From Terrimonas ferruginea DSM 30193 (GTDB taxonomy: Bacteria > Bacteroidota > Bacteroidia > Chitinophagales > Chitinophagaceae): 64,000 bases of DNA. Location of the stretch: NCBI RefSeq assembly GCF_000425585.1, contig NZ_KE384399.1, positions 227,969-291,968 on the forward strand, given 5' to 3'. The notes beneath the pieces are model-generated. The model was not told the DNA's origin. It worked only from the letters and a program-made list of their open reading frames with translations, and searched no databases. The stretch's first letter is position 1. Every line of letters begins with the position of its first letter. The position numbers and the translations under genes are program-made. Below, piece by piece: positions 34,510-42,409 of this stretch.

Positions 34510-35886
34510 ATGATTGAGCTGAATCAATTCAAACGTCCTTTTTTCATTGGTGTGGCCGGTGCAGGCATGAGTGCCATTGCACAATACCTGCAGGGCTCCG
34601 GCATGCAGGTGTCCGGCAGCGACCGTTTTTTTCAACCCGGCGTTTTTAATGAAACAAAAGCCAAACTCGAGAACGAAGGCATTCAGTGTTTCGTGCAAAA
34701 CGGTGATGGCATCACGGCCGACACCGATCTCGTGGTGGTATCTACAGCAGTGGAAGATTCTGTTCCCGAAGTAAAAAAAGCGCGCGAGCTCAACATACCG
34801 ATTTTAAAAAGAGCAGAACTCCTGGCGTTGATCGCTGCAAGCCGCAAGACCATCGCTATCGGTGGCACCAGCGGTAAGAGCACCACTACCGGCATGCTCT
34901 TCGCCATTCTTCAACACGCAGGCCTTCAGCCCGGCATCATCAGCGGTGCGGGACTGGTAAATCTCATCAGGCAGGGCAAGATCGGCAATGCCGCAGTCGG
35001 TAGCGGCGAATGGCTCGTGATCGAAGCGGATGAAAGCGACGGCTCCATCGTACAATACAAACCCGAGATAGGTGTGCTGCTCAACGTAGACAAGGATCAC
35101 AAAGAGATCGAAGTATTGGTGGATGTGTTTGCCACCTTCCGCAGCAATAGCCGCCATTTCATTGTTAACCGCGGCAATGCCATTGCCCGCGAATTGTCTG
35201 CCGGCGCTTCAAACGATTTTGCTGCCGCAGAACTGGATACTGATGCAGCTTTCAAAGCCACAGATTTTACACAGCAGGGTTTTGAATCACGTTTCCTGAT
35301 CAATGGTGTGCCGTTTGTGTTGCAACTCGCGGGGCGTCATAATATGGAAAACGCGTTAGCTGCGGCAACGGTAGCGGCGCGGCTGGGTGTTGAATTGACA
35401 ACGGCAGCAACTGCCCTCGCTTCCTATGAAGGCATTTATCGCCGCAACCAGGTATTGGGAAATAAAAACGGTATCTGGGTAGTGGATGATTTCGCACACA
35501 ACCCTGTTAAATGTGCGGCGGCCATCAGCTCCTGCCAACCCGTTGCGTCAAAAGTAATTGCCTGGTTTCAGCCGCATGGTTATGGCCCGACAAAATTTCT
35601 TCGTCACGATTTCGTGGAAGAGATTGGCAGGGCTTTGCGTCCGGGTGATGAAATATGGATGAGCGAAATTTTTTATGCCGGCGGTACCGCCGTAAAAGAT
35701 ATCTCTGCTGAAGACCTGATCAATGATCTGCGGGCTGCGGGGCATCAGGCATTCTTCGTTGCCGATAGAAATGACATGCTGGACACCATGCGTCCGCATT
35801 TTACAAAAGACACGGTATTGTTGTTGATGGGTGCACGCGATCCTTCTCTCGAAACGTTTGCCCGTGAGGTTTGGGATCAGTTGTAG
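34510..35886 (+). CDS. Mur ligase family protein (MurC/Mpl-like paralogue)
   Basis: 458 residues with the three Mur-ligase domains: an N-terminal Rossmann domain (GVAGAGMSAIAQYL, 13-26), an ATPase domain with P-loop GGTSGKSTTTGM (about 118-129) and a C-terminal domain with DDFAHNPVK. The overall layout is that of UDP-N-acetylmuramate-alanine ligase (MurC) or the murein tripeptide ligase Mpl. In those, the P-loop is usually G-T-H-G-K-T and the C-domain reads D-D-Y-A-H-H-P; here it is G-T-S-G-K-S and D-D-F-A-H-N-P. So it is a divergent paralogue rather than the housekeeping MurC; the acceptor may be another sugar or peptide. Confidence 0.85.
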   Translation: MIELNQFKRPFFIGVAGAGMSAIAQYLQGSGMQVSGSDRFFQPGVFNETKAKLENEGIQCFVQNGDGITADTDLVVVSTAVEDSVPEVKKARELNIPILKRAELLALIAASRKTIAIGGTSGKSTTTGMLFAILQHAGLQPGIISGAGLVNLIRQGKIGNAAVGSGEWLVIEADESDGSIVQYKPEIGVLLNVDKDHKEIEVLVDVFATFRSNSRHFIVNRGNAIARELSAGASNDFAAAELDTDAAFKATDFTQQGFESRFLINGVPFVLQLAGRHNMENALAAATVAARLGVELTTAATALASYEGIYRRNQVLGNKNGIWVVDDFAHNPVKCAAAISSCQPVASKVIAWFQPHGYGPTKFLRHDFVEEIGRALRPGDEIWMSEIFYAGGTAVKDISAEDLINDLRAAGHQAFFVADRNDMLDTMRPHFTKDTVLLLMGARDPSLETFAREVWDQL

Positions 35887-35891
35887 TATTT

Positions 35892-36332
35892 TCAGATAGC
35901 CGGTTGCCGCAATGCCGCCGGATTGAAAAGATACCAGCAAAGGACCATCAGCATCCCCGGATCTTCGGTTGAAGCTGCTTTGTCCATACTGCACACGGCG
36001 AGCGGAAGTGCCGATTGCTGATAGATGGTCAGCTCTTCATTATTATCCTTATCTGTTGAGCGGATGAAGTACCGGTTGTTATCTACATCGATATAGCGCT
36101 GGCCACGTTCAATGCCGGTGCGTCCCAGCTTTATACCGTATTCATTGTAGAGTACAATGCGGTGACGAAACAATCCTTCGCGTCGCAGCAGGAACACACG
36201 TCTTTCGTTGTCAAACTCAATGCGCGCGGCATTTGAACGGGGATGGAAGGCAAAGGTTAACAGCCGTCTGCCGTTTTTCAGCAAGGCAAAAGCTTTGTCG
36301 CCGATACCTGAAGTTATTTTTTCCAATTGCAT
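35892..36332 (-). CDS. unknown protein, possible LURP/tubby-like fold
   Basis: 146 residues. The central part alternates as six or so short strands (NGRRLLTFAF, AARIEFDNERRVFLLRR, HRIVLYNEYGIKLGRT, RYIDVDNNRYFIRS, EELTIYQQ) in a way that resembles the LURP-one or tubby-like barrel, and ends with a hydrophobic helix (GMLMVLCWYLF), which could be a C-terminal anchor. It is convergent with the Mur-ligase gene, 5 bp apart. No function is known. Confidence 0.6.
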   Translation of the reverse strand: MQLEKITSGIGDKAFALLKNGRRLLTFAFHPRSNAARIEFDNERRVFLLRREGLFRHRIVLYNEYGIKLGRTGIERGQRYIDVDNNRYFIRSTDKDNNEELTIYQQSALPLAVCSMDKAASTEDPGMLMVLCWYLFNPAALRQPAI

Positions 36333-36506
36333 ACAACGGGTATTTTAGGAGAACAATACTCGGGCAAAAGGTAGCACTCTTAGGCGGCTCAGGGCTTGAC
36401 AAAAGACAAGAATTAATATTAATTTCATATTGGCCATATTCTGGTGAATAAACTGTGCGAAACTGGCAGGAAATCCACAGGAATTCAGGATTTTTGCACG
36501 GAAATA

Positions 36507-36687
36507 AGTCAAAATTCAAAAGTCAAAATTCAAAAGTCAAAAGTCAAAAGAGGAACGCTGCTGGTTTTCACGCAAAGACACAAAAGCTTATAACCTTAAA
36601 CCCTATACCTTACGCCTTAGCCCGAAGTGTCGGGCCTTACGCTTTACACCTTTGCTTATAACTTAAAACTTACTACTTAATACTCAA
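36507..36687. repeat. mosaic heptamer arrays in the guaD upstream region
   Basis: The gap 36333-36688 has no gene; its right half holds AAAATTC/AAAAGTC units (36508-36548), TACCTTACGCCTTAG, the hairpin motif GCCCGAAGTGTCGGGC (36619-36634), CTTTACACC and ACTTAAAACTTACTACTT units up to one or two bases before the ATG of guaD. The left half (36333-36506) shows nothing I can name. Confidence 0.75.
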
Positions 36688-36688
36688 C

Positions 36689-37168
36689 ATGCTTACTAAA
36701 GAAGAACAAGTATTCCTGGAGCGCGCTATTGAACTTTCCCGGGAAGGAATGGAGAACGGCCATGGCGGACCTTTTGGCTGCGTAGTGGTAAAAGATAATG
36801 TGATAGTGGGAGAGGGCAACAACCGCGTTACTTCTTCCAATGATCCCACCGCTCATGCAGAAGTGGTGGCGATCCGAGATGCCTGTAACCGTCTGCAGAC
36901 CTTTCAATTAAACGAATGTGATATTTATACCAGTTGTGAACCCTGCCCGATGTGTTTGGGAGCTATTTACTGGGCAAGACCGCGCCGTGTTATTTATGCC
37001 AATACACGTGATGAGGCCGCTGCTATCGAGTTCGACGATGCATTTATTTACAACGAGATTAATGCCGACATGCAAACGCGTAAAATTCCGTTTATGCACG
37101 TGGCACATCCTGAAGCACTCGCTGTTTTTGAAGCATGGAAAAAGTGGAAAGACAAAACGTCTTACTGA
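36689..37168 (+). CDS. guaD: guanine deaminase, Bacillus GuaD type
   Basis: 159 residues, CDA-fold deaminase. Zinc ligands: H56 in THAE-type TAHAEV (with proton donor E58) and C86 / C89 in CEPCPMC. Distinctive features of the small, domain-swapped guanine deaminase rather than TadA: NNRVTSSNDPTAHAEV, LYTSCEPCPMCLGAIYWARP-like CDIYTSCEPCPMCLGAIYWA and the FDDAFIYNEIN segment. The enzyme converts guanine to xanthine. The start follows a heptamer array with no clear Shine-Dalgarno. The stop overlaps the stop of the convergent next gene by 7 bp. Confidence 0.9.
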   Translation: MLTKEEQVFLERAIELSREGMENGHGGPFGCVVVKDNVIVGEGNNRVTSSNDPTAHAEVVAIRDACNRLQTFQLNECDIYTSCEPCPMCLGAIYWARPRRVIYANTRDEAAAIEFDDAFIYNEINADMQTRKIPFMHVAHPEALAVFEAWKKWKDKTSY

Positions 37169-37530
37169 CCGCGTGACTTCATGTAATGAATCACGAAATA
37201 ACAGATCACGATCAGGATGATCACGATGATTACTGAGAGGTAAAGCCAGGAATGATCTTTTAACTGGAGTTGCTGACGGCGTTTTTTCTTTTTCTCCGTT
37301 TTCTTTTTCAGATCGCGGTTCAGCATTTCCACCATGTATTCCATTTTCTTTTTATCGCGCATCTGTTGCAGGCCCTCAACGGCGTCGGCTGCAAACGGAT
37401 CGTCGATCAATCCTTTTTCTACATGGTGTTGCTGGTCGGCCGACAACTGTTCCTGCAGGTATTGCAACAGCTTCTCCTGATCGATGTCAGTAGACAGGTT
37501 GGATAATATGTCTTTTTTATTGTCGGCCAT
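37162..37530 (-). CDS. single-pass membrane protein, sigma partner
   Basis: 122 residues. Residues 1-80 are charged and helical, then a Lys-rich run (KKKTEKKKKRRQQ, about 75-87), then a C-terminal transmembrane helix (WLYLSVIIVIILIVICYFVI, about 96-115). No ZAS-type anti-sigma Cys/His are present, but the gene starts 1 bp after the stop of the ECF sigma gene, so it is almost surely co-transcribed and is a candidate membrane anchor or anti-sigma factor. Confidence 0.7.
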   Translation of the reverse strand: MADNKKDILSNLSTDIDQEKLLQYLQEQLSADQQHHVEKGLIDDPFAADAVEGLQQMRDKKKMEYMVEMLNRDLKKKTEKKKKRRQQLQLKDHSWLYLSVIIVIILIVICYFVIHYMKSRGQ

Positions 37531-37531
37531 T

Positions 37532-38101
37532 TCAGCGGTTTGCCTTTTCTTTTAATTTTTTCTCCAGGGTGATCTTAAGGTTTCGTTTGCCGTTCTGGAT
37601 ATGGCTTTTCACCTGCATCAGGCTAAAGCCCTTCTCCTCGCTTATCTGCTGGTAGCTTTTTTTCTCCAGGTAAAACAAAGTTACACATTGCTGCTGCTCG
37701 GCATTCAATTCTTCCAGCGCTTCTTCCAGCAGGTCGAGGGTTATATCGTTTAGCAACAAAGCTTCCGTATCGGTCTCTTCAGCAGGCGCATCGGTGAGTT
37801 CTACCGGAATTTTGCCCTGCCGGTCGCGGAGTTTCATCAGGCAGTGATTCTTCGCGATCATGTAGAGCCACGACTTGAAATAATCTACTTTATACTTGTG
37901 CAGCTCCTGGATCACTTTCAGGAATACCTGCTGCACGGCGTCGCGGGCTTCTTCCTCATTTTTCAGGTATTTCATACAAACACCCAGCAGCAGGAGTGTG
38001 TAGCGCTGCAGCAGGATGCCGAGCCATTCGTTGTCATGGTCGCCATGAAAGCGCTGCAGAAGCTCCTGGTCACTGATATGGTTGTATTTATCCTTGTTCA
38101 C
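37532..38101 (-). CDS. ECF RNA polymerase sigma factor
   Basis: 189 residues, GTG start at 38101. Region 2: EARDAVQQVFLKVIQELHKYKVDYFKSWLYMIAKNHCL. Region 4: LNAEQQQCVTLFYLEKKSYQQISEEKGFSLMQVKSHIQNGKRNLK, a good helix-turn-helix. The last residues are Lys-rich. It is the first gene of a two-gene unit with the membrane protein at 37162-37530. Together with the 16.3 kb pair it is the second ECF unit in this window, and the two partners are different kinds of membrane protein. Confidence 0.92.
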   Translation of the reverse strand: MNKDKYNHISDQELLQRFHGDHDNEWLGILLQRYTLLLLGVCMKYLKNEEEARDAVQQVFLKVIQELHKYKVDYFKSWLYMIAKNHCLMKLRDRQGKIPVELTDAPAEETDTEALLLNDITLDLLEEALEELNAEQQQCVTLFYLEKKSYQQISEEKGFSLMQVKSHIQNGKRNLKITLEKKLKEKANR

Positions 38102-38173
38102 CCTGTAAAGCTGCTATTTTTTCTTTAGATGCGGCAATCCGATAATTTCATACAAGGATAACATTGTTCCCTG

Positions 38174-38181
38174 TAATTTCG
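38174..38181 (+). promoter_or_regulatory. -7-like promoter box of the NlpC/P60 gene
   Basis: TAATTTCG, one change from TAnnTTTG, 20 bp before the ATG at 38202. Confidence 0.45.
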
Positions 38182-38201
38182 TTCAAACTTAACGCTTTAG
38201 C

Positions 38202-38951
38202 ATGGAGTATGCACTCGTTACCGTACCGGCAGCCCCGGTCCGCCGCAAACCACGTCACCGCGCCGAAATGATCAACCAGTTATTGTTTGGCGAAGCCGTC
38301 AAAATCCTCAAGACCAAAGACGCGCACTGGATCAAGGTACGCAGTCTTTACGACAGTTACGAGGGATGGCTCACGTACAACATGATCAGACCTGTGGCTA
38401 AAAACCTGTTGCGTGAACAACCCGTAAAACTGGCCGGTGAGTTGCTGGCACCTTTGCAGACCGGCGATCAGACCATGCATATTCCCCTTGGCTCTTCTCT
38501 CCGCATCGCCGAAGGCGATAACGCGGTACAATATCAAGGCACACTTATCGATACGGCAAAATTGATACCCGGTTCGGAAATGGTGAAGGCGATCGCGTTG
38601 CGGTGGCTCAATGCACCTTATCTCTGGGGTGGCCGAACCTTGCTGGGCGTGGATTGCAGCGGCTTTGTACAGGTCGTATTCAAACTGATCGGCATTTCCC
38701 TTCCGCGCGATGCATGGCAACAGGCGCAGGAAGGCCATCCTGTAAAAAAATTAAAAGACGCACTCACCGGCGACCTTGCTTTCTTTGATGACCGCGACGA
38801 GATCGTGCACGTGGGAATGATGATTGGCAATGATCAGATCATTCACGCATCGGGACAGGTGCGGATCGACAAGATTGACAAGGAAGGAATTGTCAATACC
38901 GATACCGGTAAACGCACACACAGGCTACGTGCCGTCAAACGTTACTGGTAA
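38202..38951 (+). CDS. NlpC/P60 cell-wall hydrolase with SH3 domain
   Basis: 249 residues. A bacterial SH3-like domain (about 1-60: YALVTVPAAPVRRKP...EGWLTYNMI) is followed by a second short SH3-like region and the C-terminal NlpC/P60 (C40) domain from about 125. Catalytic Cys is in VDCSGFVQ (about 150), His in EIVHVGMMIG (about 205), and IIHASG ends the domain. It should cleave stem peptides of peptidoglycan, between D-Glu and the diamino acid. No signal peptide is seen with this start, which is common in the YkfC-like subgroup. Confidence 0.93.
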   Translation: MEYALVTVPAAPVRRKPRHRAEMINQLLFGEAVKILKTKDAHWIKVRSLYDSYEGWLTYNMIRPVAKNLLREQPVKLAGELLAPLQTGDQTMHIPLGSSLRIAEGDNAVQYQGTLIDTAKLIPGSEMVKAIALRWLNAPYLWGGRTLLGVDCSGFVQVVFKLIGISLPRDAWQQAQEGHPVKKLKDALTGDLAFFDDRDEIVHVGMMIGNDQIIHASGQVRIDKIDKEGIVNTDTGKRTHRLRAVKRYW

Positions 38952-38955
38952 TTTT

Positions 38956-39588
38956 TTAATTATAATAGGGAAAAGGGATGCCCGCTTCGTTTTCATAGAT
39001 CTTTATACGGAAGATCAGTGAAAGCTGTACTTCTTTTTTATCAGGCGTTATTTCCCAGGTAACGGCGAATGGAGCGAGCCGGTAACCAGGCGCATAGTAA
39101 TTATAAATTCCTCCTTCGTCACTAAGTCCGGCTTGCTGAAAGGTAAGGTATTGCGTACCTGCAAATAGCTTTCGGTATTTGCGGTGAATGCGTTCCGCCT
39201 GCTTTTGCACAGCCTTTACTATTTCCGGTTTGTTCTCTGCGGTTGAAGTAAGCGTGTATACAATGATTGTGTCTACGAGCGATAAGGTGTCCGATACTTT
39301 TACGGGGGCTTCGCGCAGGGATATTTCAATTCTTTTCTGCGGAAAATCAAATGGTTTGTGCGTGGTGTATTCTCCTCCGAAATAAAACAGGGAATCGCCT
39401 GAACGCCTGGTCAGTTGCGTGTTTTTCAATGTGGGGTCGTTGAGCAGATGCGGCACAAACTGGCTGTAGGAAAATTTGTACGGGTTTGATCTGAAATACG
39501 CGCCACAAAGACGCTCCAGTCCTCCCTGTGCCTGTGCGGCAGCAGAAAAGAATAAACATAGCAGGAGCAGCAACCGGTTTTTGTTCAT
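38956..39588 (-). CDS. exported protein, function unknown
   Basis: 210 residues with a signal peptide (LLLLLCLFFSAAAQAQ, cut after about residue 20). The mature part is a mixed alpha/beta domain with no cysteines in motifs; repeated aromatic strands (YTTHKPFDFPQKRIEISL, WEITPDKKEVQLSLIFRIKIYE) suggest a beta-rich fold. No recognised family. Convergent with the NlpC/P60 gene (4 bp). Confidence 0.65.
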   Translation of the reverse strand: MNKNRLLLLLCLFFSAAAQAQGGLERLCGAYFRSNPYKFSYSQFVPHLLNDPTLKNTQLTRRSGDSLFYFGGEYTTHKPFDFPQKRIEISLREAPVKVSDTLSLVDTIIVYTLTSTAENKPEIVKAVQKQAERIHRKYRKLFAGTQYLTFQQAGLSDEGGIYNYYAPGYRLAPFAVTWEITPDKKEVQLSLIFRIKIYENEAGIPFPYYN

Positions 39589-39627
39589 GGGCTTATTTTA
39601 TGCATGGTAAAAGCTGTTATCCGTTAA

Positions 39628-39677
39628 CCCTTCGCCCTTCGGCCCTTCGAGAGCCTCAGGGACCGAAGGGCGAAGGG
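39628..39677. repeat. CCCTTCG inverted repeat
   Basis: A perfect 15-bp stem (CCCTTCGCCCTTCGG at 39628-39642 with its reverse complement at 39663-39677), loop 20 nt. Built of 7-8-nt CCCTTCG units, so it is another member of the heptamer families. It sits in the gap upstream of the exported protein's start and downstream of ppa; it may serve as a terminator for ppa although no T run follows. Confidence 0.7.
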
Positions 39678-39706
39678 CCGAAGGACCCAAGGACAATAAC
39701 AGGATA

Positions 39707-40249
39707 TTACTTCGAAAATTCTTCCTTATAAAAATCAATCGCTTCGGATATGATCTTGCAGGCCGTGTCTTTGTCCTGGAAGTTATCGATCTCCACTTTT
39801 TTATTTTCCAGCACTTTGTATTGTTCGAAAAAGTTGCGCAGTTCCAGCAGGAAGTGTGCAGGCAGGTCTTCCATGCGATCGTAGTGATTCACGGATGGAT
39901 CCTGCGAGGCTACGGCAATGATTTTGTCATCAACCTGGCCGCTATCGATCATCTGCATATTGCCGATCACTTTCGCTTCCAGCAGACAGAGGGATTGAAT
40001 GGATTGTGAACAGAATACAAGGATGTCCAGCGGATCGCCGTCCTGGCCAAGTGTCTGTGGTATGAACCCATAGTTAACGGGATAATGGAAGGAAGAATAA
40101 ATAACGCGGTCGAGTTTCAACAGGCCGGTGGCCTTGTCTACTTCGTATTTGGAACGCGAGCCCTGCGGGATTTCGATCAGGGCGTTTACTACTTTCGGAG
40201 CTTTTTCACCGTAATGTACCCCATGCCAGGGGTGATTCACTGTTAGCAT
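39707..40249 (-). CDS. ppa: inorganic pyrophosphatase, family I
   Basis: 180 residues, usual size. Hydrolyses pyrophosphate. Active-site segments: SRSKYEVDKATGLLKLDR, SSFHYPVNYGFIPQTLGQDGDPLDILVF, with the metal-binding acidic residues of the D-G-D-P-L-D signature. Third gene of a likely operon: DUF4878 lipoprotein, crcB, ppa (gaps of 2 and 9 bp). Confidence 0.95.
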   Translation of the reverse strand: MLTVNHPWHGVHYGEKAPKVVNALIEIPQGSRSKYEVDKATGLLKLDRVIYSSFHYPVNYGFIPQTLGQDGDPLDILVFCSQSIQSLCLLEAKVIGNMQMIDSGQVDDKIIAVASQDPSVNHYDRMEDLPAHFLLELRNFFEQYKVLENKKVEIDNFQDKDTACKIISEAIDFYKEEFSK

Positions 40250-40258
40250 GCAGAATAT

Positions 40259-40630
40259 TTAAGATTGGGTCAAACGAAATGCTGCCAGGGTGGCAACGAG
40301 CCCCAAAATTACACTGCAAACAACGTATAACATGAAAAGACCTGTTTTTTCTGCACGTAAAAGTTGAAGACTTTCCATACTGAATGCAGAAAAGGTGGTG
40401 AAGCCGCCGCAAATGCCGGTCATCAGAAACAACCGCCAGCCCTCATTCATCCCATTTGGCCGGAGGCTCAGTCCCCAGAGTATACCGATCAGGAAACAAC
40501 CTGCTATGTTGACGATTAACGTTCCGAAAGGAAAACTGTGCGGATAATGGATGGCCATCCATCGCTGGCAGAGATACCGGGCCATGCTGCCAAGTCCGCC
40601 ACCGAGTCCTATCAGCAACAGGTAGCGCAT
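40259..40630 (-). CDS. crcB: fluoride ion channel Fluc/CrcB
   Basis: 123 residues, four transmembrane helices, dual-topology fluoride exporter. Signatures: GGGLGSMARYLCQRW, FGTLIVNIAGCFLIG with the conserved Asn, and GICGGFTTFSAFSME with the Thr/Ser-Phe-Ser track. It forms homodimers in the inner membrane. No fluoride riboswitch is seen before it; it is tightly linked to the upstream lipoprotein gene (2 bp). Confidence 0.95.
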   Translation of the reverse strand: MRYLLLIGLGGGLGSMARYLCQRWMAIHYPHSFPFGTLIVNIAGCFLIGILWGLSLRPNGMNEGWRLFLMTGICGGFTTFSAFSMESLQLLRAEKTGLFMLYVVCSVILGLVATLAAFRLTQS

Positions 40631-40632
40631 GG

Positions 40633-41085
40633 TCAGTCTTTATCGGGAATAGCGGCCAGGAATTTATTGAGAGAGGTGTCGCTGTCGTGGTCAAAAAGAA
40701 ATTTCAGGTCTACCAGCCATTTGTCACCCTTCTTTACCATTTTCAGCGTGTCGCGCTGTTTGAGGTAGGAGTTGGAGTATACGATTACGGTAGTAGAGTC
40801 GTTGGCTTCCGCGCGTTTGTGAATGATGATCGATGCATCGAACAGGCCCTGACGATCGTCGGCACTTCGTTGACTGCGGGCGGCAACGTCCATATAGTCA
40901 TTATTCACGGAATCTTCCAGCATGTAGGTGCGTGCGAGATCGAAGTTGCCCTTCAATGCGGCGCGGATAAAGCTGGTAGCGGACACTACATCGTTGTCCA
41001 TGGAACCCGGTTCCTGTTTTTTACTTTCGTTACAGGCGGCACAAAATAAAAGCAGGGACAAAAAGGAAATAAATTTTCTTTTCAT
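40633..41085 (-). CDS. DUF4878-like lipoprotein
   Basis: 150 residues from the ATG at 41085 (an in-frame start 15 bp further up lies in a TACTTTG promoter-like stretch, so it is rejected). Lipobox CAAC makes it a lipoprotein. The mature domain (SATSFIRAALKGNFDLARTYMLEDS, ...TLKMVKKGDKWLVDLKFLF) is a short cone-shaped NTF2-like fold of the DUF4878 kind. A second, longer DUF4878 lipoprotein lies just upstream (41135). Ligand unknown. Likely first gene of the crcB-ppa unit. Confidence 0.75.
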   Translation of the reverse strand: MKRKFISFLSLLLFCAACNESKKQEPGSMDNDVVSATSFIRAALKGNFDLARTYMLEDSVNNDYMDVAARSQRSADDRQGLFDASIIIHKRAEANDSTTVIVYSNSYLKQRDTLKMVKKGDKWLVDLKFLFDHDSDTSLNKFLAAIPDKD

Positions 41086-41134
41086 CCCTGCAAAGTACAA
41101 AATCTTTGAATGCGGTCTTTATCAGACCCTTTCT

Positions 41135-41674
41135 TTATTCCTTCGGTGTTACGGTATTGAGTCGCTGGGTGATGCTGTCTGTCATGCGGTTCAGTTCCTG
41201 GTTAACGCTGTCTGAATTGAGGTTTTCCATTTCGTTAACGCCTTCTGTATCTTTTTCATCGTTACCCATTTTCATGAGTGTACCCATGCTGAAATCCACT
41301 TTCCATTTGCCGTCTTCTTTTACCAGCGGAATGTCGGACATTTTCTCGCCTTTTTTGCCAACAGGCACGTAAGCAGTGTCGCCGGAGATCCGGGCTTCGC
41401 CAAATTCCATGTTTTTGAATTCTTCAGCCGGGTCTTTCTCTTTCGATTCTTTCGGCATTTTGTCGGCCATTTCCAGACCTTTTTTCATCATGTCCAGGGT
41501 CGACTTGCTGGAGGCTGTTGCATGTTTGGCAGCGCCGTCCACATCTTTCTTGGAAAGTTTTTCGAAGAAAGCTTTTACTACAGCTTTAGGTTCGTTGGCT
41601 CCGCCGCTACAGCTGGCGAATACGATAGTGGCCATAGCTGCCACGGCGAGAAACAGTTGGGTTGTTTTTTTCAT
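41135..41674 (-). CDS. DUF4878 lipoprotein
   Basis: 179 residues. Signal peptide with lipobox FASC (Cys22). The mature domain is the NTF2-like DUF4878 fold (EPKAVVKAFFEKLSKKDVDGAAKHAT; DGKWKVDFSMGTL). The ~50-residue tail is rich in Asp/Glu/Asn and poorly ordered. It lies 49 bp upstream of a shorter relative on the same strand; the two may be an old duplication. Confidence 0.82.
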   Translation of the reverse strand: MKKTTQLFLAVAAMATIVFASCSGGANEPKAVVKAFFEKLSKKDVDGAAKHATASSKSTLDMMKKGLEMADKMPKESKEKDPAEEFKNMEFGEARISGDTAYVPVGKKGEKMSDIPLVKEDGKWKVDFSMGTLMKMGNDEKDTEGVNEMENLNSDSVNQELNRMTDSITQRLNTVTPKE

Positions 41675-41731
41675 TTTATTAAATTTTCAATAATAGCAAA
41701 TGTAGGCGTTTGGTTCGAATGCTGAAATCCC

Positions 41732-42373
41732 CTAAAAGCGTATTTGATGAACGGCCCTGGCGCCGGGGTGCAGAAAAAGGTCGTCCAGCGAAACACCGTA
41801 AGGCCATCTGTCGCGGCGGATCAGGAACTGCAAGCGGCCTTTCAGCGCCTTGTTGAGACTTTTGTACACAAATTCGGAGCAATACATTTCATCGTCGCTG
41901 AAAAAGTTGAAGAACAGGTCGAAACGAAGTCCGGAGGCATAATACTGCGCTACAATTTTTTTCAGCCTGCCGGATTCGAGGCTGTCGATTTCGTAACGGA
42001 ATATGCCGAAGCGGTCATTATCTACCGGATTGCAGAAACTGTCGAGCGGTTCGCGTTTCAGCCGCTGGCTTGGATTGTAGTGACCGCCGATGGCGTGGTA
42101 AACAAAAACACTGTCGTTTTCGATCATGAGCAGCCCGCAATGCGAATAACTGGTATCGTTTTCATTCATGCTGCGTGCGGCAGCACTCACTTCATCGGTG
42201 CCGTTGCGGAAGATGAGATCGCCATCATGCACCAGCTCCGCAGCGGCATGGATAGCCTTGTATTGTTTTGAATAATCAGGAGTCACGTGTTGTTTACACG
42301 CTGTGAGTAAAAAGAAAAGGCAGCCGACCGGCCACCTTTTCCAACAGATATTTTTTAAAAAACGTTGCTGCAT
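41732..42373 (-). CDS. YiiX-like NlpC/P60 family lipoprotein
   Basis: 213 residues from the ATG at 42373, chosen because a TACATTTG box on the minus strand lies just upstream. Lipobox LTAC (lipoprotein). The YiiX/YebB circularly permuted papain fold is suggested by SYSHCGLLMIENDSVFVYHAIGG, carrying the His, and by the EMYCSEFVYKSLN segment, carrying the Cys. DLIFRNGTDEVS is also typical. The substrate is unknown; relatives act on lipids or acylated proteins as well as peptides. Confidence 0.85.
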   Translation of the reverse strand: MQQRFLKNICWKRWPVGCLFFLLTACKQHVTPDYSKQYKAIHAAAELVHDGDLIFRNGTDEVSAAARSMNENDTSYSHCGLLMIENDSVFVYHAIGGHYNPSQRLKREPLDSFCNPVDNDRFGIFRYEIDSLESGRLKKIVAQYYASGLRFDLFFNFFSDDEMYCSEFVYKSLNKALKGRLQFLIRRDRWPYGVSLDDLFLHPGARAVHQIRF

Positions 42374-42387
42374 GTGACTATTGCCGT

Positions 42388-42395
42388 CAAATGTA
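42388..42395 (-). promoter_or_regulatory. -7 promoter box of the YiiX-like gene
   Basis: TACATTTG on the minus strand, a perfect match, 14 bp from the ATG at 42373. It lies between PhoH stop (42410) and the start. Confidence 0.6.
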
Positions 42396-42409
42396 AGCAA
42401 CTAATTGAA

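Noticed and set aside
39528..39731. 67-codon frame rich in Pro/Gly/Lys near 39.6 kb
   Set aside because: Its composition stems from the CCCTTCG inverted repeat; it overlaps the start of an exported-protein gene on the other strand.
41086..41134. Fluoride riboswitch for crcB
   Set aside because: Only 49 bp separate the two DUF4878 genes and crcB is 2 bp behind the upstream gene; no pseudoknot-like GGNGAT...  arrangement seen.
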